Assembly: GCA_046316025.1 (NCBI GenBank)
Contig: JBKCXU010000150.1
Location: 1-27,522, forward strand
DNA: 27,522 nt
Direction of reading: 5' to 3'
Origin: JAJTHJ01 sp046316025
Lineage (GTDB): Bacteria; Pseudomonadota; Gammaproteobacteria; Burkholderiales; Burkholderiaceae_F
Made by a program: the position numbers and the translations under genes. Below, piece by piece: positions 6,570 through 14,758 of this stretch. How positions within the stretch are numbered: position 1 is the first letter of the stretch; the number at the start of each line of letters is the position of its first letter. A model generated the notes under the pieces. The model searched no databases. It was not told the origin of the DNA and was given only the letters and a program-made list of their open reading frames with translations.

Positions 6570-7940
6570 ATGACAGCGAGACTAATCGACCCGCAGACAG
6601 CGCGGCGCAGGCTGATCTCGGGGATTGCCCTGATCGCGGCGGGCCTGGCCGGCTGCGGCGGGGGCGGGGGCGGCGAGGCGCCCATCGGTGCCCCGCAGAT
6701 CGCCCAGTTTGCGGCGGAGCGCACCAGCTATGTGGTCGGCGAGCGCGCGCGGCTGCAGGCGGACTTCAGCGGCGGCAGCGGGCGCATCGAGCCGGGCGTC
6801 GGCGCGGTGGCGAGCGGAGCCAGCGTAGAGACGCCGGTACTCGACCGCAACGTCACCTACCGGCTGATCGTTACCGGCGCCGATGGACGCACGAGCAGCC
6901 GCGAGTTGGCCCTGACCGTGGGCTTCCGCGACCGTTACCAGGTGCTGCCGCAAGCGCTTGAGGTGAGCCAGCACGCGGCCGTGGCCGCCGGCGACGGCGG
7001 CGTGCTGGTGATCGGCGGCTCGCGCGCGGGCGAGAGCGCCTCTTCGACGGCGATCGACCGCTTCGATCCCGTCACCCGTACCTTTACGCGGATCGGCGAA
7101 CTGCGCACCGGCCGCACCGGCCACACAGCCACGCGCCTGCCGGACGGGCGCGTGCTGGTGGTGGGCGGTGCGAGCGCCTTGCAGATCGGCATCGTGGCCG
7201 ATCTGATCGACGAACGCAGCGGCGCCGTCACCCACGGTGGCACGCTGGCGCAGCCGCGCAGCCGCCACACCGCGACGCTGCTCGCCGACGGGCGCGTGCT
7301 GGTGGCAGGCGGCATCAACCGCAACACGGCCGAACTGTGGGACCCGGCGACCAACACCTGGCGGCTGGTCGTGCAGCGGATGCGCAGCCTGCGCGAGTAC
7401 CACAGCGCCACGCTGCTCGCCGACGGTCGGGTGCTTATCGCTGGCGGCGCGCCAGCCAATCTCGCCACGCATCAGGCCGAAGTCTTCGACCCGCGCACCG
7501 AGACCTTTACGCCGGTGCCCGGCGCCGCGGACGGCCCGCGCGCTTTGCATCACGCGCTGCGGTTGGCCGACGGCAGCGTGCTGCTGGTCGGTGGCGAGGC
7601 GGTGTACGCCGACGACTCGGCCGAAGTGCTGGCGAGCGCGCTGCGCTTCGACCCCGCCACCGGCCGGCTGGAGGCCGCCGCACCGTTGGCGCGGGCGCGC
7701 ACCATCGCCACCGCGGTTGCGCTGCCGGCCGACCAGCTGCTGCTGTTTGGCGGCGAGCACGAGATCGACGCGCCGGCTGCGACCGCGGAGAGCTACGGCC
7801 GCGCCGGCGGCAGCGCCATCGCTGCCATGCCCGCCGCCCGCCGCGCGCACAGCGCCACGCGGCTCGCCGACGGGCGCGTGCTGATCGTCGGCGGCGAGCG
7901 GCCGGGTGGCTACGCCGGCGAGGTGTTGCTGTACGAGTGA
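6570..7940 (+). CDS. Kelch-repeat beta-propeller lipoprotein
   Basis: 456 residues. The N-terminus has a signal with lipobox LAGC (lipid-anchored Cys29) followed by a Gly-rich linker, so the mature protein is membrane-tethered. Residues ~45-125 look like an Ig-like domain (a YRLIVTGADGRTSSRELALTV-type strand pattern). The rest is a seven-bladed Kelch/galactose-oxidase-like propeller: the blade signature DGRVL[VI]xGG recurs seven times, with two degenerate copies (GDGGVLVIGG and ADQLLLFGG). No copper-site residues of galactose oxidase are evident, so binding rather than catalysis is likely. ATG 6570 follows GAAAGGA at good spacing. It is divergent from a LysR regulator and is followed by two repeat elements. 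The ligand is unknown. Confidence 0.88.
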   Translation: MTARLIDPQTARRRLISGIALIAAGLAGCGGGGGGEAPIGAPQIAQFAAERTSYVVGERARLQADFSGGSGRIEPGVGAVASGASVETPVLDRNVTYRLIVTGADGRTSSRELALTVGFRDRYQVLPQALEVSQHAAVAAGDGGVLVIGGSRAGESASSTAIDRFDPVTRTFTRIGELRTGRTGHTATRLPDGRVLVVGGASALQIGIVADLIDERSGAVTHGGTLAQPRSRHTATLLADGRVLVAGGINRNTAELWDPATNTWRLVVQRMRSLREYHSATLLADGRVLIAGGAPANLATHQAEVFDPRTETFTPVPGAADGPRALHHALRLADGSVLLVGGEAVYADDSAEVLASALRFDPATGRLEAAAPLARARTIATAVALPADQLLLFGGEHEIDAPAATAESYGRAGGSAIAAMPAARRAHSATRLADGRVLIVGGERPGGYAGEVLLYE

Positions 7941-7983
7941 CGCTTTTTGGGCCGATTGCGCGCGGCGGCCCCTCGAAGAAGTT

Positions 7984-8055
7984 GTCATCCCGAGCGCAGC
8001 GAGGGATCTGCTGCGGGGACGACGCAAAAGCAGGTCCCTCGCTGCTCGGGACGAC
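7984..8055. repeat. Palindromic repeat of the GTCATCCCGAGCGCAGCGAGG type
   Basis: The left arm begins GTCATCCCGAGCGCAGCGAG and continues GGATCTGC. The right arm begins GCAGGTCCCTCGCTGCTCG and ends GGACGAC. Together they form a long imperfect hairpin of ~72 bp just after the Kelch gene stop. A related sequence is at 18104-18176. This is a widespread bacterial intergenic repeat type, and the position also suits a terminator. Confidence 0.75.
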
Positions 8056-8100
8056 GGCGGGCGCCGTATCGACCGCGGCGCGCACGCTCGTCGCCGCCTA

Positions 8101-8259
8101 CTGAGCTTTCCGCAATTGGTTGACGAACCCTCACCCCCGGCCCCTCTCCCGCTGATGCGGGCGAGGGGAGAAAACCCTCTCCCACATCAGTGGGAAAGGG
8201 TGGCGCCGCAGGCGCCGGGTGAGGGTGCACTGGCTGTCACCCATTTCTGGAATCCTCAA
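8101..8259. mobile_element. MITE-like element copy 2 (159 bp, TA-flanked, inverse orientation)
   Basis: Homologous to 5303-5530 when reverse-complemented. The left end CTGAGCTTTCCGCAATTGG then TTGACGAACC matches the right end of copy 1. The right end ...GTGACAGCCAGTGCACCC (read in reverse) matches its left end. TA borders occur at 8099-8100 and 8260-8261. The core has the same paired hairpins (CACATCAGTGGG, CTGATGCGGGCG, GGCGCCGCAGGCGCC). It is ~70 bp shorter than copy 1 and encodes nothing. It lies ~80 bp upstream of the next lipoprotein gene and could influence its expression. Confidence 0.75.
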
Positions 8260-8341
8260 TAAGCTCGCGGATGCGGACCTGCGTCGCCAAACAGCGCTCG
8301 ATTGCCTTCGGCCTCCAACTCAACCCGATGACCGTAAAGCC

Positions 8342-9049
8342 ATGAAGCCCCTTGCTCCGCTCCTGACGGCCCTCGTGCTCGCCGGCTGCGCGGCGATCCA
8401 GCCGGCGCAGATGGCGCTGCCACCCGATCTGCCCGCGCGCACCGAGGCCACCACCATTGCCGGCATGGGCGGCGGCACGCGCGGCAGCTTCACCGTCGGC
8501 GCCGTGGTTGGCAACTACGCGCGCAGCGCCACGCGGCTGTCGTTCTTCGACGACCTCGCGGTGTTCGACCGCGGCGGCGCCAGCTTCAATGCGACCGGCC
8601 TCGTGGCCGACGCCACCGTCGAAGCCGGTTGCAAGATGCGCCAGACCACGGTGACGATCAGCATCGTCGGCTTCTCACCCAAGCCGCTCGCCTACGAGTG
8701 CGACCTGCGCGCGCGCGGCGCACCGCTGTCCGCGCGCTTCTCGTTGCAGGAGTCGCGCGACACGCTGGGGCAGGTCACCGCGCAGGCGCAGCGGCGCGGC
8801 TTGATCGAGTGGGACGGCGTGGCGCTGACGATCCGCTCGGTGCATGCGGTGCAGGGATCGCCGCTGCCGCTGCAAGCGCCGATCGGTTACGTCTTTGAGC
8901 AGGACGGCCGCGCGGTCGGTGCGGTCGAACTGAACGGACTGACCCCGCGCCTGTGGCTGCCGCCCGCGCGCGACGCCAAGACGCGGCAAGCCGTGCTGGT
9001 GGCGGCGCTGGCGCTGGCGGTCTTTTGGGATCCCGCGCAGTTGTACTGA
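8342..9049 (+). CDS. Lipoprotein of unknown function
   Basis: 235 residues with a clear lipoprotein signal: a short basic start, a hydrophobic stretch and lipobox LAGC (Cys16). The mature part has alternating strands, two cysteines (in EAGCKMRQ and YECDL) that could form a disulfide, and a hydrophobic C-terminal segment (VLVAALALAVFWDP). The ATGGGCGG-type Gly patch at residues 40-55 (GMGGGTRGSF) is unusual. I do not recognise the family; nothing catalytic is visible. The ATG at 8342 is chosen because the lipobox lies at the correct distance; an upstream in-frame start would run through the MITE. It is convergent with the protease gene (3-bp gap), so the two share a 3' junction with no room for a normal terminator. 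Confidence 0.75.
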   Translation: MKPLAPLLTALVLAGCAAIQPAQMALPPDLPARTEATTIAGMGGGTRGSFTVGAVVGNYARSATRLSFFDDLAVFDRGGASFNATGLVADATVEAGCKMRQTTVTISIVGFSPKPLAYECDLRARGAPLSARFSLQESRDTLGQVTAQAQRRGLIEWDGVALTIRSVHAVQGSPLPLQAPIGYVFEQDGRAVGAVELNGLTPRLWLPPARDAKTRQAVLVAALALAVFWDPAQLY

Positions 9050-9052
9050 GAC

Positions 9053-10066
9053 TCACCCGAGCACGATGTCGAACGGAAAGACGCCGTCGTCGAACAGGCG
9101 CGTGGCGGCAAAGGCAAAGCCCTCGCGCCCGCGGCCCCAGAAGTGCATGCCGTAAAGCGTGCCGCGGTCGTCGAGCAGCGCCGAGCCGCTGTCGCCCGGC
9201 CGCACGTCGGCCAGGTACTGCACGGTGTTGGCGAACTGGAAGAAGCGGCCCGCGGTGGCGCGGTAGTCGAAGGGCAGCGGCTGCGGGAACAGCGACTGGA
9301 ACACCGCGCGCAGCGGCCCCGGCCGCACCACCGCGGCGCCGGCGCTGCTGCGCGGCGCGGTGCGCAGCGCGGCGAGTATCAGCGGTGTGTCCAGCCGCAG
9401 CGCCAGCAGGTCGCGCGTCGTCGCGCGCGCGACCGGGCGGCGGCCCCAGACGGCGATGCCGTCGACGGCGGGGTCGTCCACCAGCGCCAGCGCCGCGTCG
9501 ACCGCGCGTTGTGGGTGCACCGGGTCGGCAGGCTCCATCAGGGTGGCGAGCGGGCGGCCGGTGGCGGTGTCCACGCAATCGGCATCGAAGGGCGCCGCAT
9601 CCAGCCGCGTTGAGAAGACGTGGTAGCAGGACAGCAGATAGCGCTCGCCCGGGTGGGCGGCGTTGCGCACCAGGCAGCAGGCCGCGCCGAAGTCCAGCGG
9701 CTGACCGTGGCGGCGCGTGGTGATGCCGGCGGTCAGGTCGAGCGTGGCCTGCGGCGCGCCGCCGGCGAATGACGAGACGTCGGTCGGGATCGCCACCACG
9801 CGCCGGCGGCCGCCGACGGTGACAGTCGCGCGGATGTGCGGCGGGATCGCGCCGCGACCCGCGCTGGCGCGTGTCCACTTGCGCCGGACCATGAAGCGCA
9901 GGCAGATCTCGTCCACCGGTTGCGCCTCCTCGCGCCGCGAGCGGTAGCCAGCGCCCACACCGACCACGTTCGGGTAGCGCCGCGTGAGCTCGGCGCCGCG
10001 CCGTTGTGCAACGGCCAGCGCCAGCCGCCACTGCTCTGCGCGCGACAGAGCCGACCACAGGCTCAT
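9053..10066 (-). CDS. Trypsin-like (S1-fold) serine protease-like protein
   Basis: 337 residues. The N-terminal ~90 residues carry NVVGVGAGYR and DEICLRFMV, a small domain often placed before trypsin-like domains of this class. The protease triad can be proposed: His149 in SCYHVFS, Asp190 in AVDAALA, and Ser293 in PGDSGSALL. Cysteines are few, and there is no signal peptide (MSLWSALSRAEQWRLALAVA is not a typical one), so a cytoplasmic location or export by another route is likely. Substrate and activity are unknown. The ATG (10064-10066) lies five bases after the stop of the large lipoprotein gene, so the two are translated together. Coupling of a lipoprotein to a protease may mean the protease processes or regulates an envelope partner; that is inference. 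Confidence 0.82.
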   Translation of the reverse strand: MSLWSALSRAEQWRLALAVAQRRGAELTRRYPNVVGVGAGYRSRREEAQPVDEICLRFMVRRKWTRASAGRGAIPPHIRATVTVGGRRRVVAIPTDVSSFAGGAPQATLDLTAGITTRRHGQPLDFGAACCLVRNAAHPGERYLLSCYHVFSTRLDAAPFDADCVDTATGRPLATLMEPADPVHPQRAVDAALALVDDPAVDGIAVWGRRPVARATTRDLLALRLDTPLILAALRTAPRSSAGAAVVRPGPLRAVFQSLFPQPLPFDYRATAGRFFQFANTVQYLADVRPGDSGSALLDDRGTLYGMHFWGRGREGFAFAATRLFDDGVFPFDIVLG

Positions 10067-10071
10067 CGCCG

Positions 10072-11517
10072 TCAGCGCGTAATGGTCACGTTGTCCGCGC
10101 TCACGGTCAGGCCCTGGGCGGCGAGCGTCTTGATCGTCAGGGCCTTGAGCTCGGCGTCGGTCGGCGGTGCGGCGCGGCTGCCGGGTGCTGCACCGCTGCG
10201 CAGGCGCAGCGCGACCTTCACCTCGGTGGCCGGCCGTCCCAGCTTGGCCTCGAAGAACTGCCCGCCCTGCGTTACCAGCGCCGGCTCGCTCAGCGCAGCG
10301 TTCAGTGCGGTGGTGGTGCGGGCGAATTCGTCGCCGGCCGCGGTGCCGCGGTCGCCGCCACCCGCCACGCCCGCGGCGGTCGCGCCCGGCGCGGTGGAAT
10401 CGACGTACTGCTGGATGCGCAGCGCCGAGTCGCCGCTGCTGCGCGCGGCCTCGATCACCAGCACGTCGTAGGTGTTGAAGGCGATGTTGGTTAGTGGTGG
10501 GCGCGGCGCGAGGATGCGCTTCTCGTCTTCCGCGCTCAGCGCGGCGCGCTCGCCGGGCTTGAGGATCGGATACAGCCCCGGCGCCACCACCCGCACGCGC
10601 GTGACCTTGACCGTGACCGGCGTGCCGCCCTCGAAGGTCGCCTTGGCCGACGGGCCGGCCGCTGCGCTCTGCGGGCCGCCCGAGAGCAGCGCCAGCGGCG
10701 CCTCGATCCGCGCGACCGCAAGCTTTTGCAGCGCGCCGAGCGTGGCGGCATAGCTGTCCAGCAGCGGCTTGACCAGCGCGGAGTTGTCCACCTGGATGTT
10801 CACGCCCTGCAGGTTCCAGCCCTGGCCCAGCGTCAGCGCGCTGGTGGCGTTGCCGAGCCCGGGCTTGGCCATCACCACGTACTGCTCGTCGAAGTCCGGC
10901 AGCCACAGGATGTTGAAGTAGCGCGGCTGCGGCGTCACCGCAAAGGCGCTGTTGTCGTTCTTGACTTCGTAGCTGAACAGGCCGCCTGCGGGCTTGGCGG
11001 CGTCGGGCTTTTTCTCGTCGGCCTTGGCGGCGTCTGGCTTCTTGTCGTCGGTCTTGGCTGCGCCTTCCTTTGGCGTCGCTGCGGCGGCGGCCGCGGCCAG
11101 CGCGCCCGGCGTGCCGACCGGCGCGCTCTGCGGGCCGCCGGTCACCGGCTCGCCGCGCGCAAGCACCTGGGTCGAATCGACGGCGATCGCGCCCAGCCCC
11201 TGTCGGCCGCCCTTTTGCAGCAGCGGGTGGACGATGGCGTCCAGTCCCGCGGGCACCTGCGCCAGCAGCACGTAGTTGCCGTCGGGCGTCAGCTGGCCGC
11301 GTGCGATGTAGACCTCGCTTGCAACGATGAACGGCTCGAACACCGACACATACGGCCGCGGCAGGTAGTAGCGCGCGCCCTCAGCCGCGCCCTCGACGAG
11401 CTTGCCGGTGGCGGGATCGACCTTGTAGATCGCCACCGACGAGCAGCCGGCCAGCACGGCGGCGGCGAACAGCGCAAGCGCAGCGGCAAGGCGGTGGGAG
11501 TGGCGGCAGGTCTTCAT
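10072..11517 (-). CDS. Large lipoprotein of unknown function with Lys/Asp-rich linker
   Basis: 481 residues. The signal ends in lipobox LAGC (Cys25), so the protein is lipid-anchored. Residues ~30-130 form an N-terminal domain (YYLPRPYVSVFEPF, GNYVLLAQVP). A low-complexity tether follows, Ala/Lys/Asp-rich with the unit KKPDAAKADE repeated. Then comes a large C-terminal domain (~170-480) with LFSYEVKNDNSAF, YFNILWLPDFDEQYVV and ITR at the very end. Nothing catalytic is recognised; it may be a surface or scaffold protein. The ATG at 11515-11517 is supported by GGAG upstream and by the lipobox position; a longer in-frame start would add an Arg-rich leader. It is upstream of, and nearly contiguous with, the trypsin-like gene. 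Confidence 0.82.
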   Translation of the reverse strand: MKTCRHSHRLAAALALFAAAVLAGCSSVAIYKVDPATGKLVEGAAEGARYYLPRPYVSVFEPFIVASEVYIARGQLTPDGNYVLLAQVPAGLDAIVHPLLQKGGRQGLGAIAVDSTQVLARGEPVTGGPQSAPVGTPGALAAAAAAATPKEGAAKTDDKKPDAAKADEKKPDAAKPAGGLFSYEVKNDNSAFAVTPQPRYFNILWLPDFDEQYVVMAKPGLGNATSALTLGQGWNLQGVNIQVDNSALVKPLLDSYAATLGALQKLAVARIEAPLALLSGGPQSAAAGPSAKATFEGGTPVTVKVTRVRVVAPGLYPILKPGERAALSAEDEKRILAPRPPLTNIAFNTYDVLVIEAARSSGDSALRIQQYVDSTAPGATAAGVAGGGDRGTAAGDEFARTTTALNAALSEPALVTQGGQFFEAKLGRPATEVKVALRLRSGAAPGSRAAPPTDAELKALTIKTLAAQGLTVSADNVTITR

Positions 11518-11634
11518 CGGCGACTCCGTGCGGCGTGAACGGCGACTCAAGTAGACGCCTGCACGGGGGCGAGCGCAACGGCAAATTCGCCTGCGGCCAC
11601 CCGCGTAGGCGGGATCGGCGGTCGGGCTGGCTGC

Positions 11635-11682
11635 GGCGACGGTGCCGGCCGACGGGCTTTGCCGCCGCCCGCTACCGTCGCC
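11635..11682. terminator. Perfect 9-bp inverted repeat between the CDGSH and lipoprotein genes
   Basis: GGCGACGGT (11635-11643) pairs exactly with ACCGTCGCC (11674-11682) across a GC-rich ~30-nt loop. It lies ~45 bp beyond the CDGSH stop on the minus strand, in the 207-bp gap before the lipoprotein start. Terminator function is plausible but no T-run follows. Confidence 0.35.
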
Positions 11683-11724
11683 GGGTGAGTGAGGAGAGTT
11701 CGGGGCGTGGCTTGCCGCCGACCG

Positions 11725-12354
11725 TCACTCCGCCACGAAGCCCGCCGCCTTGTGGCTGCCGTCGCAGTACGGCTTGTTCTTCGACTGGCCGCAGCGGCAG
11801 AGCCACGCTTCGGTCGTGCGGTTGACGGTGCGGCCGGTGCCGGTGACGACTTCAAGCGGGCCACTCACTTTGAGCGGGCCATCCTTGATCGGCGTCACCG
11901 CCACGGGGCCGTTGCGCTGCGCGAGCGGCTCGGACTTCACTTCGGCCACTTCGCCGGTGGCGGCAAAGCCGGCCGCCGTGTGGCTGCCGTCGCAATAGGG
12001 TTTGTTCTTCGACTGGCCGCAGCGGCACAGGGTCAGCCGCAGGCCCTCGTCCTTGCCTGCGACGGTCAGCGGTGCGTTGAAGGCGAGCGGGCCGTTCTCG
12101 CGCACGCGCACGGTGTTGACCCGCGGCGCGACTTCGCCCGTGCCGCCGTCGGTGCGCTCGACGCGGATCGCACCGGACGGGCAGGCGTGCGCCAGCGCGA
12201 CCAGTTCTTCGGGCGTGGCGGCGTCGGGGTGGATCCACTCGCCCTTGACGTTGGGCACGAACACGTCGGGGCGCTCCAGCACGCAGTGGCGCGAGTGGAT
12301 GCAGCGCTGGCTTTCGAAGTGGATGGTGGCTTGCTTTCCGGCTACGGTTTCCAT
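11725..12354 (-). CDS. Double-CDGSH iron-sulfur protein with N-terminal divergent ferredoxin domain
   Basis: 209 residues with three metal-site regions. Residues ~10-65 form a Fer4_19-type divergent ferredoxin module (C18, C24, C58 in CIHSRHC and CPSGAI). Two CDGSH modules follow, each with the identical block CRCGQSKNKPYCDGSH. The [2Fe-2S] ligands are C110, C112, C121, H125 and C186, C188, C197, H201 (the three-Cys one-His set of mitoNEET-like proteins). This suggests a cytoplasmic electron carrier or redox sensor. GAGGAG before the ATG (12352-12354) supports the start. It is divergent from the molybdoenzyme operon across ~175 bp, so co-regulation and electron exchange between them are plausible but unproven. 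Confidence 0.92.
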   Translation of the reverse strand: METVAGKQATIHFESQRCIHSRHCVLERPDVFVPNVKGEWIHPDAATPEELVALAHACPSGAIRVERTDGGTGEVAPRVNTVRVRENGPLAFNAPLTVAGKDEGLRLTLCRCGQSKNKPYCDGSHTAAGFAATGEVAEVKSEPLAQRNGPVAVTPIKDGPLKVSGPLEVVTGTGRTVNRTTEAWLCRCGQSKNKPYCDGSHKAAGFVAE

Positions 12355-12452
12355 GGCGGCTCCTCGGGAACGGGCCGTGCACTTTGACACAGCCGCGCGG
12401 TCGCCGCCAGCGTGAAGCGCGTCACAGAGGGCAGCTCTAACGGGTCGGAGGT

Positions 12453-12466
12453 TTGACCGCAGGCAA
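12453..12466. promoter_or_regulatory. Weak FNR/Anr-like inverted site upstream of the molybdoenzyme operon
   Basis: TTGACCGCAGGCAA matches the TTGAT-N4-ATCAA consensus at 4/5 (left) and 3/5 (right), inside the slightly longer imperfect palindrome GTTTGACCGCAGGCAAAC (12451-12468). It sits in the divergent gap between the CDGSH and molybdoenzyme genes, ~60 bp before the latter. Oxygen control would make sense for an NrfD-type respiratory enzyme, but the match is too weak to assert. Confidence 0.25.
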
Positions 12467-12528
12467 ACCGGGCGTTGCCGCAAGGCATCAAATGCGCTCC
12501 GACGCTTTCGAGTGCCTGGTGAGTGAGC

Positions 12529-14748
12529 ATGTTCAACAACGCCGAATCCCGCCTGCCGCGACCTGCGCGGCGGCAATTCCTGAAAATCTCCGCCGCCACG
12601 TTCGGCGCGGCGGCGGCCGGTGGCGCGGCCGTGCAGGCGCTGCGCCCGGCGCACGCGGAAAGCGGCATCCGCACGGTGCCCACCACCTGCGATGTGTGCT
12701 TCTGGAAGTGCGGCGCCATTGCCACCGTGCGCGACGGCAAGCTGTGGAAGATCGAGGGCAATCCGCTCGACCCGCTGTCGCGCGGCCGGTTGTGCCCGCG
12801 CGGCACGGGCGGCATCGGCGCGCACTTCGACCCCGACCGGCTGCAGCGCCCGCTGCTGCGCGTGGGCGAACGCGGCAAGCAGCAATGGAAGGCGGTGTCG
12901 TGGGAAGAAGCGCTCGACTTCACCGCCAACAAGCTCAAGGCGCTCGCCGCCCAGCACGGGCCGGAGACAGTGGCCTTCTTCAAGCACGGCATTGGTGCCT
13001 ATTACGTGGAGCACGCGCTCAAGGCTTTCGGCACGCCCAACGTGGCCGCGCCCAGCTTTGCCCAGTGCCGCGGCCCGCGCGACGTGGGCTTCAACCTCAC
13101 GCTCGGTGCCGACCCCGGCTCGCCGGAATCGACCGACATGGCGCACTCCCGCTGCATCGTGCTGGTGGGCTCGCACCTGGGCGAGAACATGCACAACTCG
13201 CAGGTGCAGGAGTTTGCCGACGCGCTGCGCAACGGGGCGACGGTGATCGTGGTCGATCCGCGCTTCTCGACCGCGGCGAGCAAGGCCAAATACTGGCTGC
13301 CGATCCGCCCCGGCACCGACACGGCGCTGCTGCTGGCGTGGATGAACGTGATCGTCCGCGAAGGGTTGTACGACCGCGAGTTTGTCCGCAAGCATGGGCT
13401 GGGCTTCGACAAATTCGCCGCCGCCATTGCCGCCAACACGCCGCAGTGGGCCGCCGAGCAGACCGGGCTGGACGCCGCGCTGATCGAAACCACCGCGCGC
13501 GAGATGGCCCGCCACCGGCCGGCTTCGCTGATCCACCCCGGCCGCCGCTCCACCTGGTACGGCAACGACACGCAGCGCGGGCGCGCGCTGGCGCTGCTCA
13601 ACGCGCTGATGGGCAACTGGGGCCGCAAGGGCGGGTTTTATCTGCCGCATTACATCGGCATCGAGGAATACCCGGGCATGCCCAAGTACCCGAAGTCGGC
13701 GCGCGGCAAGGCGGACAACCCGGTGGTCGATGGCCGCAAGCGCTGGCCGTTCGCCAACCAGACGGTGACCACGGGGCTGCGCGAGGCGACCATCACCGGC
13801 GAGCCCTACCCGGTCAAGGCCTGGGTGGTCGATGCGACCAACCTGCTGCAAGCGATGCCGGGCCGTGCCCGCACGCTGGAAGCGATCGACAAGCTCGACC
13901 TGCTGGTGGTTGTCGACACCGTGCCGTCGGAGATCGCCGGCTACGCCGACGTGGTGCTGCCCGAGGCTGTTTATCTGGAGTGCTTCGACACGCTTAACGA
14001 CGATTGTCTGCGGATGTCCTTCCTGGCGCTGCGCCAGCCGGTGGTCGAGCCGCCGCACGAGCAGAAAGCCGGCTGGTGGATCGGCCGCGAACTCGGCAAA
14101 CGGCTCGGCGTGGCGGAGTACTTCCCGTGGAAGGACATGGAAGACTGCCTGCGCACGCGGATTACCAACGCCGGCTACAACTGGGACGAACTGCGCGCCA
14201 AGGGCATCCTGATCGGCCCACCGCAGCCGAACTACGTCGAAGATGGCGCCACGCTGGAGTTCGGCACGCCATCGGGCAAGGTGGAGTTCTGGAGCCAGCA
14301 ACTGGCCGACCAGGGCTTCGATGCAGTGCCGAAGTTCGAGCCGCCCGATCCGGCGCCCGCCGGCATGCTGCGGCTGATTACCGGCCGCGCGCCGATGCAC
14401 ACCTTCTCGCGCACCCAGGGCAATGCCTGGCTGCATGGGCTGATGCCGACCAACGAGGTGTGGATCCACCCGACGCAAGCCGCCAAATTCAAGTTGCACG
14501 ACGGCCAGAGCGTGCGGCTGCGCAACCAGGACGGCGTGGTGAGCGACCCGGTGCCGCTGCGCGCCACCGAGCGCATCCATCCCGAGTGCGTGTACATGGT
14601 GCACGGCTTTGGCCTGACCAACCCGGAGTGGAAAGCCGGCTACCGCCACGGCGCCAGCACCGCGCAACTGACCACGCGAGTGAAGATCGACCCGCTGATG
14701 GGCGGCACCAGCATTCACACCAACTTCGTCGCGCCCGAAGCGGCCTGA
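12529..14748 (+). CDS. Molybdopterin oxidoreductase catalytic subunit (PsrA/PhsA-like, sulfur-compound type)
   Basis: 739 residues. A Tat signal (RRQFLKIS at 15-22, AHA near 41-43) exports the folded, cofactor-loaded enzyme to the periplasm. The first [4Fe-4S] motif is C54-x2-C57-x3-C61 with C89 in LCPRG. The likely Mo/W-bis-MGD ligand is C180 in FAQCRGPRDV, the Cys class used by polysulfide/thiosulfate reductases. RRSTWYGND (~340) and GKVEFWS are other DMSO-reductase-family blocks. The subunits downstream (four-cluster ferredoxin and NrfD) give a PsrABC/PhsABC-type complex that links the quinone pool to a sulfur compound. Polysulfide, thiosulfate, tetrathionate or sulfite, in either direction, cannot be told apart here. 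I prefer ATG 12529 over the in-frame GTG 12523, as GGTGAG lies five bases before it. Confidence 0.9.
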   Translation: MFNNAESRLPRPARRQFLKISAATFGAAAAGGAAVQALRPAHAESGIRTVPTTCDVCFWKCGAIATVRDGKLWKIEGNPLDPLSRGRLCPRGTGGIGAHFDPDRLQRPLLRVGERGKQQWKAVSWEEALDFTANKLKALAAQHGPETVAFFKHGIGAYYVEHALKAFGTPNVAAPSFAQCRGPRDVGFNLTLGADPGSPESTDMAHSRCIVLVGSHLGENMHNSQVQEFADALRNGATVIVVDPRFSTAASKAKYWLPIRPGTDTALLLAWMNVIVREGLYDREFVRKHGLGFDKFAAAIAANTPQWAAEQTGLDAALIETTAREMARHRPASLIHPGRRSTWYGNDTQRGRALALLNALMGNWGRKGGFYLPHYIGIEEYPGMPKYPKSARGKADNPVVDGRKRWPFANQTVTTGLREATITGEPYPVKAWVVDATNLLQAMPGRARTLEAIDKLDLLVVVDTVPSEIAGYADVVLPEAVYLECFDTLNDDCLRMSFLALRQPVVEPPHEQKAGWWIGRELGKRLGVAEYFPWKDMEDCLRTRITNAGYNWDELRAKGILIGPPQPNYVEDGATLEFGTPSGKVEFWSQQLADQGFDAVPKFEPPDPAPAGMLRLITGRAPMHTFSRTQGNAWLHGLMPTNEVWIHPTQAAKFKLHDGQSVRLRNQDGVVSDPVPLRATERIHPECVYMVHGFGLTNPEWKAGYRHGASTAQLTTRVKIDPLMGGTSIHTNFVAPEAA

Positions 14749-14758
14749 GGACGCCACC

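Noticed and set aside
6570..7940. Galactose oxidase
   Set aside because: The Kelch propeller is clear but the copper-site Tyr/Cys/His set is not visible and the protein is a lipoprotein.
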